A DNA stretch of 64,000 nt from Alcanivorax sp. 1008 (GCF_020667895.1 NZ_JAFMPS010000001.1:186001-250000), one strand, 5' to 3'. Counted from the first letter of the stretch, positions 18,834-27,981 are shown. Numbers and translations are program-made. Notes: generated by a model from the sequence alone, not told the origin.

Positions 18834-19483
18834 CGGCGTTGGTAAAGTATGTCGAGATCATGCTTCGACAACTGGTTGCTGGCGCCATCGATAACAATCT
18901 GGCCGCTTTTCAAGCCAATAATTCGATCGCAGCAATTCAGCGCCAGCTGACGATCATGCAGAGCAACCACGGCGGTGTCGTGGCGTGCCAGCGCCAGCAT
19001 GAGCAGTGACTGTGCATGGTGTTCATCGACGCTGGAAACCGGCTCGTCAGCCAGCAGCACAGGACGTTGGCTGAATAGCGCACGGCCCAGTGCAGTACGC
19101 TGTGCCTGGCCACCGGACAGGCGGTCGACACTAGTACGTAACTTTTCACTGATGCCCAACTCAGCTGCCAGCTGTGTCACGGCTTCAAGCTCGCGGCGCA
19201 GCGGTCGAATCAGATTAATCAGGTTATACACGGCGGCATGACGTTCCAGTGCGCCCATATAAATGTTGTGAAACACACTAAGCATGGGGACCAGAGCGCC
19301 CTGCTGTGGGCACCAGGCAACCTGATCTGGCTGTTGCAGGCGCAGCGCTTCCAGCAGGGTGGACTTGCCCGCGCCACTGACACCCAGCAAGGCGACTTTT
19401 TCACCTTGCTGAATAGTCAGGTTAAGTGATTGCAGTACAGTCACACCCTGTCTTTGCAGGGTGTGCTGATTAAACTGAAACAC
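18830..19483 (-). CDS. ABC transporter ATPase, PhnC-like
   Basis: Cytosolic ATP-binding subunit, 217 residues, energising the adjacent permease. It has Walker A (GVSGAGKST), a Q-loop region, ABC signature (LSGGQAQR), Walker B (VLLADEP) and the switch His (ALHDRQ). It starts at a GTG (19483) with GGAG 8 bases upstream and overlaps the permease start by 4 bases. It is 17 bases downstream of the binding-protein gene, so the order is binding protein, ATPase, permease. Confidence 0.9.
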   Translation of the reverse strand: MFQFNQHTLQRQGVTVLQSLNLTIQQGEKVALLGVSGAGKSTLLEALRLQQPDQVAWCPQQGALVPMLSVFHNIYMGALERHAAVYNLINLIRPLRRELEAVTQLAAELGISEKLRTSVDRLSGGQAQRTALGRALFSQRPVLLADEPVSSVDEHHAQSLLMLALARHDTAVVALHDRQLALNCCDRIIGLKSGQIVIDGASNQLSKHDLDILYQRR

Positions 19484-19500
19484 GTTAACGTCTCCGCCAA

Positions 19501-20379
19501 TTAATCCATTAGGCCAAGACTGCGGGCGGTTTCCAGAATGGGAAGAAAGTCCTCATTGCTGGCCGGAATAAATTTTTCTCTTGGAAAACTGTCCAGTACA
19601 TCGCGATCATCCAGATCAAGCAGGGCCTGACGGACCTTGTCAGCAAACCCTTCGCCGAATTTCTGCTCGACATCGCCGCGAATTACCCAGTGATAATCCG
19701 GATAGGGAGGCGTGGTCCAGATAACACGTACTTTATCCGGGTCGACCTTGCCTTCGGCCAGCTCCCTGTCCCATACCTGATAGCTCAGTGCACCCACCTC
19801 ATAGGCACCACTTTGCACCAATGCGATGGTGGCGCTGTGGTCTCCGCTGAAACCTACCCGGCTGAAAATTTCCTCTGGCGATTTGCCGTATTGCTCACGC
19901 AAGAAAAACTCTGGCATCAACCGGCCGGAAGTAGAGCTTTTGGAGCCAAAAGTGAAGCTGCGTCCCTCTATACCCTCGGGGAAGCCCTCACTGGGCTGTA
20001 ACCCGGTGTCTGCGTGGGCAATAAAGTAGCTGACGTACTGAGGATCTTCCACGCCTTGAGCGATGGCATAGCTGCCAGGTACCAGCTGTGTGGCTTGAAC
20101 GCCCGATAGTCCGCCAAACCAGGCTAACTGAATTTCGTTATTGCGAAATGCAGTAACAGAAGCAGAGTAGGATTTAACCGGGACGTAGCGCACTTCAATT
20201 TCCAGGGCATCACTCAGGTAGTTCGCCACTTTATTGAAGCGAGTCATCAGGCGTGCCTCGTCCTGATCCGGTATGGCGCTGAAAACCAGCACCGGCTTTT
20301 CTTCGCTGGAGGGGCTGCAGGCTGCAATGGAAAATGCTGTACACAGGACCACCATGGCGGCCATAAATCGCTTGTTCAT
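19501..20379 (-). CDS. ABC substrate-binding lipoprotein, PhnD family, putative selenium oxyanion binder
   Basis: Periplasmic binding protein of 292 residues, lipid-anchored (signal with IAAC lipobox near residue 21). The fold matches PhnD/SsuA-type proteins: a first lobe starting VLVFSAIPDQDEAR, the ligand block EIQLAWFGGLSG and the crossover FGSKSSTSGRLMPEFFL. A branch of this family is known to co-occur with selenium genes and is annotated as putative selenate binding; the neighbour here is mnmH. Ligand assignment is by context only. GGAGAG lies 4-5 bases upstream of the start. Confidence 0.82.
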   Translation of the reverse strand: MNKRFMAAMVVLCTAFSIAACSPSSEEKPVLVFSAIPDQDEARLMTRFNKVANYLSDALEIEVRYVPVKSYSASVTAFRNNEIQLAWFGGLSGVQATQLVPGSYAIAQGVEDPQYVSYFIAHADTGLQPSEGFPEGIEGRSFTFGSKSSTSGRLMPEFFLREQYGKSPEEIFSRVGFSGDHSATIALVQSGAYEVGALSYQVWDRELAEGKVDPDKVRVIWTTPPYPDYHWVIRGDVEQKFGEGFADKVRQALLDLDDRDVLDSFPREKFIPASNEDFLPILETARSLGLMD

Positions 20380-20463
20380 ATTGCTCTCCGTTCAATGGGG
20401 AGAAACACCGGACTGTGCCGCCTGATTCCATGTGTCCGGCAAGACATGGGGCGGATGATGCTT

Positions 20464-21549
20464 CTAGTGTGCTGCCTGTAACCACTGCTGCACGTCTTCC
20501 CGGCTGCCCTGAAACAAAATCTGGCCGGTCCGTTGCTGCAGCATATAGTCATACATCGGGTCGTAATAGTCGCGTAGTAGCGGCTTAATCCACAGCCGGT
20601 GGAGGCTGGTATCGTCTTTGCTCTGCTGTTGCTTTAGCGCCTCTACCAGCAGGCCGCGCAACTGTTGGTGGCGGGCGCCACCCAGACGGCGGCGGATACG
20701 GTCAATGCTATCGAGTAGTTCTGTGCCAAGCTTTTCTTCGGCCTGATCAGCAAACCAATGGCGATACTCCGCCAATGGGCCAAGCACATAATCTTCCAGA
20801 GTGACTTCTACCCGGCTGTCCAGGGACTCTTCAATCAGTACTCTGGCGCCATCACGAATGCGTTCTTGCAGGGGGAGTGGCAAGTAACAACGGCCAATCA
20901 GTCTGCTCTCATCCTCGAGGATGATTTGGCGATGGTTGGCGATGGACTGCTTCAGCATGATTGCGGACAGGGTGTTTTCAAAGTCGATCTGAGCCGGTTG
21001 CCCCCCCGGGCGACGGCCAAAAGCGGAGCCGCGATGATGGGCAATGCCTTCCAGGTCAATACTGTTATCCAGTTTCTCAATGACTCGGGTTTTGCCACTG
21101 CCGGTTGGGCCGCACAGAACCAGCAAAGGCAATTGTTTGATCTGGTTGTCCAGCTCGGTCAGCAAAAAGCGCCGCATTGCTTTATAGCCACCGTGAACCA
21201 GCGGGATATCAACGCCATCGTCATGTAACCACTGCTGCACTGTCTGGGAACGCAGGCCGCCGCGAAAACAGTACAGCACGCCATCGGGGTGCTGCTTGAT
21301 CCACTCCTTCCAGGCGGATACTCGGGCTTCACGGACCTGACCGCCAACCAGTTGCTGGCCTAGCTCTATTGCCGCTTGCTGGCCATGCTGTTTGTAGCAA
21401 ATGCCAATGCGGTGGCGTTCGTCGTCATTGAGCAGAGCGATGTTATCGCTATAGGGGAAGGCACCACCGGAAAATTCAACTGGAGCACGCACATCCAGCA
21501 TGGGCACCTGGTCAAGAAAAAGACGACGGTAATCGGTGATTCGTTGCAT
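20464..21549 (-). CDS. mnmH: tRNA 2-selenouridine synthase
   Basis: Replaces sulfur by selenium in 2-thiouridine at the wobble position of tRNAs, using selenophosphate, via a geranylated intermediate. It is 361 residues: an N-terminal rhodanese domain with the catalytic Cys in YCFRGGLRS (about residue 95) and a P-loop domain with CGPTGSGKTR (about residue 145). The ATG at 21549 is preferred over TTG 21552. It lies 84 bases upstream of the ABC binding-protein gene on the same strand. selD, which supplies selenophosphate, is not in the window. Confidence 0.94.
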   Translation of the reverse strand: MQRITDYRRLFLDQVPMLDVRAPVEFSGGAFPYSDNIALLNDDERHRIGICYKQHGQQAAIELGQQLVGGQVREARVSAWKEWIKQHPDGVLYCFRGGLRSQTVQQWLHDDGVDIPLVHGGYKAMRRFLLTELDNQIKQLPLLVLCGPTGSGKTRVIEKLDNSIDLEGIAHHRGSAFGRRPGGQPAQIDFENTLSAIMLKQSIANHRQIILEDESRLIGRCYLPLPLQERIRDGARVLIEESLDSRVEVTLEDYVLGPLAEYRHWFADQAEEKLGTELLDSIDRIRRRLGGARHQQLRGLLVEALKQQQSKDDTSLHRLWIKPLLRDYYDPMYDYMLQQRTGQILFQGSREDVQQWLQAAH

Positions 21550-21558
21550 CAAGAAGTA

Positions 21559-22272
21559 TCAGCCTTGCGCCAGTGCCTTTTGCTTTTCCCGTTCACTCTT
21601 CGGTTTCCACTGCATGGAACCGAGGAATACAAGGCGCATCTGCTGGGCCGCCTGATCGTGCAACCAGTCTACCTCGGCGTCATTGTCCGGAGGCAGGTCG
21701 AGCAGCTGCTCAGTGGTGGAGATCATGATGTTGACGATCAGTGAAGAGATCATCTGCAACTCTTCGGTGCTCAGCCGGTTGGCTGTCGGGAAGCGCGCCA
21801 GATCGGTGGCGAGTTCACTGATAAACAGTGCCGTGCCCTGACGAACAGCGGTGCGCAGGGCGCGGCTGCCACCGAAGCGTTCCTTGGCAAGAAACTGGAA
21901 GTAGTCACGATTGGCCTGAACGTAGCCGATATAGGTCTGCACCGAACGGTTGATCAAACTGGTGGCCGGCAGAGGCGCGCTGCGGGCTTCGCGCATCATC
22001 TGGCGCAGGGCGCGCAGGGCTTCCTCCACCAAAGTCAGTCCCAGCTCGTCCATATCGCGGAAGTGGCGATAGAAGGCGGTGGGTACGACGCCGGCATTTC
22101 TGGCGACTTCCCGCAGGCTGATGCTATTGAAGCTCTGCTCACCTTGCATTAGCTCCAGGGCAGCATCCAGCAGGGCACGACGGGTACGCTGCTTGCGCAT
22201 GTCCCGGCGTCCGGTGTCGTTTTCTTCTTCTTCATGGCGGCTGCGACGCCGGGTCACTCTGGTCATGCCCAT
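21559..22272 (-). CDS. desT: TetR-family repressor of fatty-acid desaturation (FabR/DesT)
   Basis: DNA-binding regulator of 237 residues closely resembling FabR and Pseudomonas DesT: the helix-turn-helix reads SLREVARNAGVVPTAFYRHF and is followed by the family block DELGLTLVEEAL. These proteins sense the saturation of acyl-CoA and adjust unsaturated fatty-acid synthesis. The start at 22272 has GAGG 9 bases upstream; further upstream codons look unused. It is divergent from the oxidoreductase-desaturase operon, the arrangement known for desT-desCB, with a matching operator between them. Confidence 0.88.
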   Translation of the reverse strand: MGMTRVTRRRSRHEEEENDTGRRDMRKQRTRRALLDAALELMQGEQSFNSISLREVARNAGVVPTAFYRHFRDMDELGLTLVEEALRALRQMMREARSAPLPATSLINRSVQTYIGYVQANRDYFQFLAKERFGGSRALRTAVRQGTALFISELATDLARFPTANRLSTEELQMISSLIVNIMISTTEQLLDLPPDNDAEVDWLHDQAAQQMRLVFLGSMQWKPKSEREKQKALAQG

Positions 22273-22383
22273 GTCCGATAGCCTCAAATTGTGGGTGATT
22301 GTACCGGAAAACACAGCTGTAACCACAGTGAAATTCTCTGCCATTCCTGCAACCCAATGAATTACAAAGATATATATATATTT

Positions 22384-22401
22384 TGTGAACAGTCGTTGAC
22401 T
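22384..22401 (+). promoter_or_regulatory. DesT-like operator upstream of desCB
   Basis: TGTGAAC-AGTC-GTTGACT is an interrupted palindrome closely resembling the DesT site as I recall it from Pseudomonas aeruginosa. Its right arm contains TTGACT, a likely -35 element for desC (a weak CATTAT lies 15 bases on), so repressor binding would block the promoter. Confidence 0.68.
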
Positions 22402-22457
22402 TTATATGTGGTCGGGCATTATTGTGCACACATGTTAACTTTCATGGTGACAAGACG

Positions 22458-23525
22458 ATGATTTCAGCGCTTCGACCACTGACCCGAATCGGCCACTGGA
22501 TAGCCACTCCTGTGCTGCCGGAATCCTATCTTGAGCTAATTAATCCGCTGCTTGGCGCTGGTCTGCGTGGTCGTATTGAGCGTCTGGTTCGCGAGTCTGA
22601 TCGGGCTGTTTCACTGGAAATCCGGCCAAATCACCAATGGCAGGGCGCGCGTCCTGGCCAGTATGTTCGTCTCGGCATCGATGTGGATGGTGTGCGTCAC
22701 TGGCGCTGCTACTCGGTGAGCTCGGCTAAGGCCGGTCGCAACGATACATTCACGATCACCGTTAATGCGATTGATGGTGGACAGGTGTCCACCTGGCTGA
22801 ACTGCAATGCTCAGGTGGGCATGGTGGTCATGCTTGACCAGGCGGCTGGTGACTTTGTTTTGCCGCAGGGGGAGCTGCCCAAGCTGCTGTTTGTCACTGC
22901 CGGCAGTGGCATTACCCCGGTAATGGGCATGCTGCGGGCCATGGCGGCCAGCGGTCAGATGGCAGATGTAGTGCATCTGCACTACAGCCCGGATGACGCC
23001 CACAATCTGTTTGCCGAGGAGCGCCGTGGCCTGTCTCTGGCTCACGGTTGGAAAACACTGGACCAGCTTACCCGCAGCCGTGGTGATCAGCATTTTTCCG
23101 CAGCGCAGCTTGATGCGCTGTGCCCGGATTGGGCAGAGCGTCTGGCCTATGCCTGCGGCCCCGCAGCATTGATGGATGCGACGGCGGCCCATTGGCAGCA
23201 AGCCGGTCTGGCAGACCAGCTAAAGCAGGAGAATTTCCGCCCGGTGCTGAAAACAGTTGCTGCCGGCGCTGGCGGCGAAGTGCGTTTTTGGAATAGCGAA
23301 CGGGTTGCCGAAGGCGCCGGCGACAAGCCTCTGCTGGAGGTGGCCGAACAGGCCGGCTTAATGCCCAAGCATGGCTGCCGCATGGGCATTTGTCAGGGTT
23401 GTCTGGTGACCCTGAAAGAAGGCCAGGTGCGTGATCTGACCAGCGGCGAAGTATTTGGAGAAAGCGGCGATATGGTGCGCATTTGTGTTTGTGCCGCAGC
23501 CGGCAACGTTACCCTCGAATTGTAA
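22458..23525 (+). CDS. desC: Ferredoxin-NAD(P) reductase-type electron donor for desaturase
   Basis: Three-domain oxidoreductase of 355 residues passing electrons from NAD(P)H through FAD and a [2Fe-2S] cluster to the desaturase. The FAD site is marked by CYSVSSA, the nucleotide site by GSGITPVMGMLR, and the C-terminal plant-type cluster by HGCRMGICQGC with a later Cys in ICVCAA. The ATG at 22458 is chosen because it gives the family N-terminus (MISALRPLTR); an in-frame ATG at 22422 lies close to the promoter. First gene of the desCB operon, 11 bases before the desaturase. Confidence 0.92.
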   Translation: MISALRPLTRIGHWIATPVLPESYLELINPLLGAGLRGRIERLVRESDRAVSLEIRPNHQWQGARPGQYVRLGIDVDGVRHWRCYSVSSAKAGRNDTFTITVNAIDGGQVSTWLNCNAQVGMVVMLDQAAGDFVLPQGELPKLLFVTAGSGITPVMGMLRAMAASGQMADVVHLHYSPDDAHNLFAEERRGLSLAHGWKTLDQLTRSRGDQHFSAAQLDALCPDWAERLAYACGPAALMDATAAHWQQAGLADQLKQENFRPVLKTVAAGAGGEVRFWNSERVAEGAGDKPLLEVAEQAGLMPKHGCRMGICQGCLVTLKEGQVRDLTSGEVFGESGDMVRICVCAAAGNVTLEL

Positions 23526-23536
23526 GGAGAGCCATC

Positions 23537-24673
23537 ATGACTGCAGCAATGAAAATCGATTCCAGCCTGATTGAGAAAGCTCGTGCACGCCGTTTGCCGG
23601 TGGACCTGACTGATGCTCAGGTGCAGCAGTTTGGCGCCGAGATTGAGGCGGTTCGCAAGAAAATTATGGATAGTCTGGGCGAAAACGATGCCCGTTATAT
23701 TCGCCGTATGATCAAGGTACAGCGTGCCCTTGAAGTAGGTGGTCGCGGCCTGCTATTTGCCGGCATTCTGCCGCCAGCCTGGTTGGCTGGCACGGCCATG
23801 CTGGGGGTGGCCAAGATTCTGGAAAACATGGAAATTGGTCATAACGTTATCCACGGTCAGTGGGACTGGATGCGTGATCCGCAGATCCATTCTTCTACTT
23901 GGGAGTGGGACAATGTTTGCCCGTCTGACCAGTGGCAGCATTCCCATAACTATATGCACCACAAGTGGACCAACGTGGTGGGTATGGATCGCGACGTGGG
24001 TTACGGCATTTTGCGGATGAGCGAGAAGCAGCCTTGGCATCCCGCCCATCTGGCTCAGCCGGTGACCAACGCCATGCTGGCCACTTTCTTTCAGTGGGGG
24101 GTTGCTCTTCATGATGTGGAGTTCGAGCGTGTGCGCACGGGCGAAAAAAGCGTCAAGGAAGCGTGGGGTCAGCTGAAACATATCGGTAAGAAAGTTCGCA
24201 AGCAGGTGGTAAAGGACTATGTCCTGTTCCCGCTGCTGGCCGGCCCCTTCTTCCTGCCGGTATTGACGGGCAACATTACTGCCAACCTGATCCGTAACCT
24301 GTGGGCTTACATGATTATCTTCTGTGGCCACTTCCCGGACGGTGTCGAGGACTTCCTGCCGGAAGATGTGGAGAACGAGGACAAGGCGCACTGGTATCTG
24401 CGCCAGCTGCTGGGCTCGGCCAATATCTCCGGTGGCAAGCTGATGCATATCATGAGCGGTAACCTTAGCCACCAGATGGAGCATCACCTGTTTCCAGACA
24501 TGCCCAGCAACCGGTATGCTGAGGCATCCGCTGAGGTGCAGGCCATCTGTAAAAAGTATGGTTTGCCTTACAACAGCAAGCCGTTACACCGTCAGTTCGG
24601 TTCGGTGCTGCGTAAGGTAATGCGTCTGTCATTGCCGAATGGCAAGCCGAAAGCGGAGCTGGCAACAGCCTGA
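23537..24673 (+). CDS. desB: Acyl-CoA delta-9 fatty acid desaturase
   Basis: Integral-membrane di-iron desaturase of 378 residues introducing a cis double bond into saturated acyl-CoA. All three His boxes are present: GHNVIHGQWDW, HSHNYMHHKW and HQMEHHLFP, separated by hydrophobic stretches. AAGGAG lies 7 bases before the ATG. Co-transcribed with its electron donor and regulated by the divergent DesT-type repressor, it lets the cell raise unsaturation when exogenous saturated fatty acids are abundant. Confidence 0.94.
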   Translation: MTAAMKIDSSLIEKARARRLPVDLTDAQVQQFGAEIEAVRKKIMDSLGENDARYIRRMIKVQRALEVGGRGLLFAGILPPAWLAGTAMLGVAKILENMEIGHNVIHGQWDWMRDPQIHSSTWEWDNVCPSDQWQHSHNYMHHKWTNVVGMDRDVGYGILRMSEKQPWHPAHLAQPVTNAMLATFFQWGVALHDVEFERVRTGEKSVKEAWGQLKHIGKKVRKQVVKDYVLFPLLAGPFFLPVLTGNITANLIRNLWAYMIIFCGHFPDGVEDFLPEDVENEDKAHWYLRQLLGSANISGGKLMHIMSGNLSHQMEHHLFPDMPSNRYAEASAEVQAICKKYGLPYNSKPLHRQFGSVLRKVMRLSLPNGKPKAELATA

Positions 24674-24685
24674 CCGGAGAGCAGA

Positions 24686-24943
24686 ATGATCAAGATAATC
24701 GATACCGTGCGTAGCGTGCTGGAAAGTACAGTGAAGTCAGGCACGGTGCGGGTTGAGAATATTCATAATATGGTCGTGGACTATGCTCGCGGGTTTATTG
24801 AGCAGGAGGACAAGGAAGTGGATCGTGACACCATCTATCAGCTGGTGCGTGATATTACTGCTGAGATAGGCGGTTTTGCCGATGACGTCATGGATGTGGC
24901 GGAAGACGCCCGTGAAACTGTGAAGAAATCTGACCAGAGCTGA
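24686..24943 (+). CDS. Small helical protein of the desCB operon, unknown function
   Basis: 85 residues, acidic, predicted almost all helical and without signal peptide or membrane segment (for example TIYQLVRDITAEIGGFADDV). It starts 12 bases after desB with GGAGAG upstream and ends before a strong terminator, so it is the third gene of the operon. I recognise no family. Position suggests a small accessory to the desaturase or lipid metabolism; that is inference only. Confidence 0.7.
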   Translation: MIKIIDTVRSVLESTVKSGTVRVENIHNMVVDYARGFIEQEDKEVDRDTIYQLVRDITAEIGGFADDVMDVAEDARETVKKSDQS

Positions 24944-24964
24944 TTGCTACAGGCATCATGCTGA

Positions 24965-25004
24965 CAAAAAACAGCGGCGCTGCTGACAGCGCCGCTGTTT
25001 TTGT
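24965..25004 (+). terminator. Bidirectional terminator of the desCB operon
   Basis: The stem ACAGCGGCGCTG / CAGCGCCGCTGT (partly overlapping around CTGA) has an A-run before and a T-run after, so it can end the desaturase operon on the plus strand and the MaoC gene on the minus strand. Confidence 0.88.
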
Positions 25005-25047
25005 TTGTGCAGAGGCCGGCGCAAGTCCGGTTTCAGCATAATGAAAA

Positions 25048-25920
25048 TCAGTTTTCGATGGTGCGGATCTCACCGGCCAGATGTGGCTTGATGCCATCTG
25101 CGCCGAGCAGACGGAAGTCCATGCCGTCGGCGACTTCCTGTTGCGCAAACTTCACCTTGGCGGGAATAAATAGCGGCAGCTTGAAGCTGACGTCGACGCT
25201 AAAAGCAGTTTGCGGGAACTGTGCTTCCAGCTCTGCCAGGCAGCGCGCCTTTGACCACATGCCGTGGGCAATCTGGCGCTTGAAGCCGAACAGCTTGGCG
25301 GTTAGCGGGTACAGGTGGATCGGGTTGCGGTCACCGGATACGGCCCCATAGCGACGACCCACATCACCAGGCACAGACCATTCCTTGGCGCCGGTAACTG
25401 GCTCAGCCTGAGGTGTGTCCTTTTTCTTGCTGCTGCCACCGCCACCAGTGCGGAACAACATGAAGGACTCGCTTTCCCAGACCTGTTCACCGGCAGTGCT
25501 GACGCTGGTGAGAATGGAAAACTCGTAACCGGACTCCCGTTTCTCCAAAGCGCCGAAGCGGCATTCCACGTCCAGTTGCTCACGTTCCTGGATTGGACGG
25601 AACTGAGTGATGCGGTTACGCACATGAACCAGCCCCATGGCTGGGAACGGGAAGCGTTCATCCAGTAGCAGGGTCATAAACAGTGGGTGGGCATGCATGT
25701 GCGGATAGGTGATCGGCAAAGTGCCCTTGCTGTTGAAGCCGCACACCTTGCGATAGGCAGCCAAATGTTTCGGGTCCAGCACAAGGTCACTCAGTCTGGC
25801 GCCGATCGCCGGCAGCTCCGGGTTCTTGCCTGGCTTGACGCCGGCGCGAATTACCGCCTTGGCAAATAGCGGCAGCATGGATGGCGCATTGCGCAGGTCA
25901 CGGATAGCGAGTTCGGTCAT
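25048..25920 (-). CDS. MaoC-like (R)-3-hydroxyacyl dehydratase, HtdX type
   Basis: Double-hotdog hydratase of 290 residues acting on (R)-3-hydroxyacyl or trans-2-enoyl thioesters. The C-terminal MaoC domain (about 190-290) carries the hydratase motif VSGDRNPIHLYPLTAKLFGF with catalytic Asp and His, followed by IAHGMWSKA. Length and layout match mycobacterial HtdX, which is encoded beside FabG4 and FadA2; relatives of those two lie at 33-36 kb here. GGGGAG precedes the start. It is divergent from an AraC-family regulator. Confidence 0.86.
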   Translation of the reverse strand: MTELAIRDLRNAPSMLPLFAKAVIRAGVKPGKNPELPAIGARLSDLVLDPKHLAAYRKVCGFNSKGTLPITYPHMHAHPLFMTLLLDERFPFPAMGLVHVRNRITQFRPIQEREQLDVECRFGALEKRESGYEFSILTSVSTAGEQVWESESFMLFRTGGGGSSKKKDTPQAEPVTGAKEWSVPGDVGRRYGAVSGDRNPIHLYPLTAKLFGFKRQIAHGMWSKARCLAELEAQFPQTAFSVDVSFKLPLFIPAKVKFAQQEVADGMDFRLLGADGIKPHLAGEIRTIEN

Positions 25921-26065
25921 GGAGGCAGCTCCCCTGCAGTAGATTGGCGCAAAGTATAGTCAGGCATCCTGAGAAGGCGATTGGCCGGCGCGCCCTGCGG
26001 TTCCGGTGCGGGGGTGCCCTGTGATACATTCGGCGCTCTTGTATACCTCGGGAAACCACCTGCCG

Positions 26066-27076
26066 ATGACCACTCTGACTGACTCCGGTGTGCTGCTGCG
26101 CATGGCTTATAAGGCGATGCAGAATGCGGGCGTCGACGCGGATGCAGTTCTGGCCAAGGTAGGCCTCGACAAATCCATTCTGACCCTGCCGGAGCTGCGC
26201 ACCCCCCATGATGCGCAGGAGTGGTTCTGGCAGGCCATGGAAGAAGTTTCCGGAGACCCCCATGTGGGCCTGCATATCGGCCCGCATATGCCGATCTTTA
26301 AAGGTCAGGTGCTGGAGTATCTGTTTCTGTCCAGCCCCACCTTTGGCGAGGGGCTTAAGCGGGCGCTGGATTATCAGCGTCTGCTATCTGATGCGGCCAA
26401 CGCAGAATTGGTGGATCACGGCGAGCGGATGTTCCTCAAGCAAATGCTGTGGAGCAGAAAGCTGGCCCATCTGAACGAATGTGCATCTGTCGGCGTAATC
26501 AAGTTTTTCAGCTTTGTCACCGATGGCGCCTTCATTCCCATCGAAGTGCACTTTAGTCATCCACGACATGCTGACCAGCGTGAGTACGAGCGGGTGTTCG
26601 GCTGCCCGGTTAAATTTGAAATGCGGGATGTGGGTATTTTCTTTGATCGCAAGTTAATGGATCTGCCATCCGCGCATCATGAGCCTGAGTTGCTGCAGCT
26701 GCATGAGCGGCTGGCCAGCGAGCAGATGGCGCGGCTGGAAAAGCAGGATCTGGTTTACCAGGTCAGTCGACTTGTAGCCGAGTTGCTTGAAAGTGGCCAT
26801 GCCAATCTGGAAGAGGTCGCCGCGCGTCTGGGCATCAAGCCGCGTCAGCTGCGTACCCGTCTGGCGGATGCCGGTACCAACTTTAACCAGTTGGTGGCGG
26901 AGTATCGTTGCAAGTTGGCCAAGCGGCTGTTGGCGGGCACAGATGAAAATATTGATGAGATCGTATATCTGACTGGCTTTTCCGAGCCGAGCACGTTTTA
27001 TCGTGCTTTCAAACGCTGGGTCGGCATGACGCCGATTGAGTATCGCAAGCTGAAGTCCGACGAGGACGTGAAGTGA
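26066..27076 (+). CDS. AraC-family transcriptional regulator (Arabinose_bd type)
   Basis: 336-residue regulator with an N-terminal ligand-sensing domain of the OruR/ArgR-like 'Arabinose_bd' kind (about 15-200) and a C-terminal double helix-turn-helix ending in FSEPSTFYRAFKRWVGMTP. The start at 26066 (MTTLTDSG) gives the family N-terminus; the frame upstream to 26006 has no support. It is divergent from the MaoC hydratase 145 bases away, which is its most likely target. It converges on the LysR gene with 2 bases between stops. Effector unknown; a lipid-derived signal is plausible. Confidence 0.86.
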   Translation: MTTLTDSGVLLRMAYKAMQNAGVDADAVLAKVGLDKSILTLPELRTPHDAQEWFWQAMEEVSGDPHVGLHIGPHMPIFKGQVLEYLFLSSPTFGEGLKRALDYQRLLSDAANAELVDHGERMFLKQMLWSRKLAHLNECASVGVIKFFSFVTDGAFIPIEVHFSHPRHADQREYERVFGCPVKFEMRDVGIFFDRKLMDLPSAHHEPELLQLHERLASEQMARLEKQDLVYQVSRLVAELLESGHANLEEVAARLGIKPRQLRTRLADAGTNFNQLVAEYRCKLAKRLLAGTDENIDEIVYLTGFSEPSTFYRAFKRWVGMTPIEYRKLKSDEDVK

Positions 27077-27078
27077 TC

Positions 27079-27981
27079 TCAGGCCGCCGTGTCTGTGGCG
27101 GCCTGCAGTAATAACTGCCTGAATGCCGAGGCGGCTGGCGACAGCTGGCGCTCGCGCCTGTGGACCAGGCCGTAACGGGTTTGTATCTGCTCAACTCCCT
27201 GTACTGGCAAGTCAATCAGTGAGCCCGCCGCCAGTTGTGTGCGGATGACGTTGACCGGGGCCATGCTGATGGCGTCACTGCCAGCCACCATGGCCACCAG
27301 CATGGCGACGTTGTCACATTCGATGCGCCGGGTCAGACCGCCGTGGGGTGCGCTTAATTGTTGCAGGGTTGCTTCGATGGCATCCGGCAGCCGGGTCAAC
27401 GCGAACGGGAACTGCAGTAGGGCAGACCACTGCAGGTTACCTCGCCCGGCTAGCGGGTGATCGTGGCGACAGAATATGACCCCGGCGGGTTGAGGTAGGG
27501 GAGTGATGGTCAGCGCCGGGTCCTCGCTGAGTTCACGGGTGTCGGCAACAAACAGTTCGATCTCATGGGCCAGCAGGTCGTGGCGTAATGCTTCCCAGTT
27601 GGCGGTATGTAGTCGTAAACGAATCCCCGGGTAGCGGTCGACAAATCCAGCGGCAATATGGTCCATCAGGCCGATGGCGGGGTAGGGGCCGGTACCCACT
27701 GCCAGCTCGCCGGTTTCCAGTCCCTGTACTGCCTGAATCTCCTGCATCAATGCTTCTCGCGCGGCAAACAGGGCGCGCACATGGGGCAGGGCGGCGCGGG
27801 CATACACGGTTGGAGAGGCGCCATGGCGGCCGCGGTCAAACAGACTGACGCCAAGTTGCTGCTCCAGTTGCTGGATGCTGCGGCTGAAGGCTGGCTGCGA
27901 CAGGTGTACCGCATCCGCCGCGCGGGCGAAGTTGCTGTGTTCGAGCAGGGCAAGAAAGTGCTGAAGTTGGCGGGTATCCAT
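27079..27981 (-). CDS. sdsB: LysR-family regulator, SdsB-like
   Basis: LysR-type regulator of 300 residues: N-terminal winged helix (FARAADAVHLSQPAFSRSIQ) and a two-lobe effector domain. It is divergent from an SdsA-type alkylsulfatase, the arrangement described for sdsB/sdsA in Pseudomonas, where SdsB activates the sulfatase in response to alkyl sulfates. The ATG at 27981 (MDTRQLQHF) is chosen over 28005 because it gives the standard LysR N-terminus; the further ATG lies inside the likely operator. Function is inferred from family and context. Confidence 0.8.
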   Translation of the reverse strand: MDTRQLQHFLALLEHSNFARAADAVHLSQPAFSRSIQQLEQQLGVSLFDRGRHGASPTVYARAALPHVRALFAAREALMQEIQAVQGLETGELAVGTGPYPAIGLMDHIAAGFVDRYPGIRLRLHTANWEALRHDLLAHEIELFVADTRELSEDPALTITPLPQPAGVIFCRHDHPLAGRGNLQWSALLQFPFALTRLPDAIEATLQQLSAPHGGLTRRIECDNVAMLVAMVAGSDAISMAPVNVIRTQLAAGSLIDLPVQGVEQIQTRYGLVHRRERQLSPAASAFRQLLLQAATDTAA

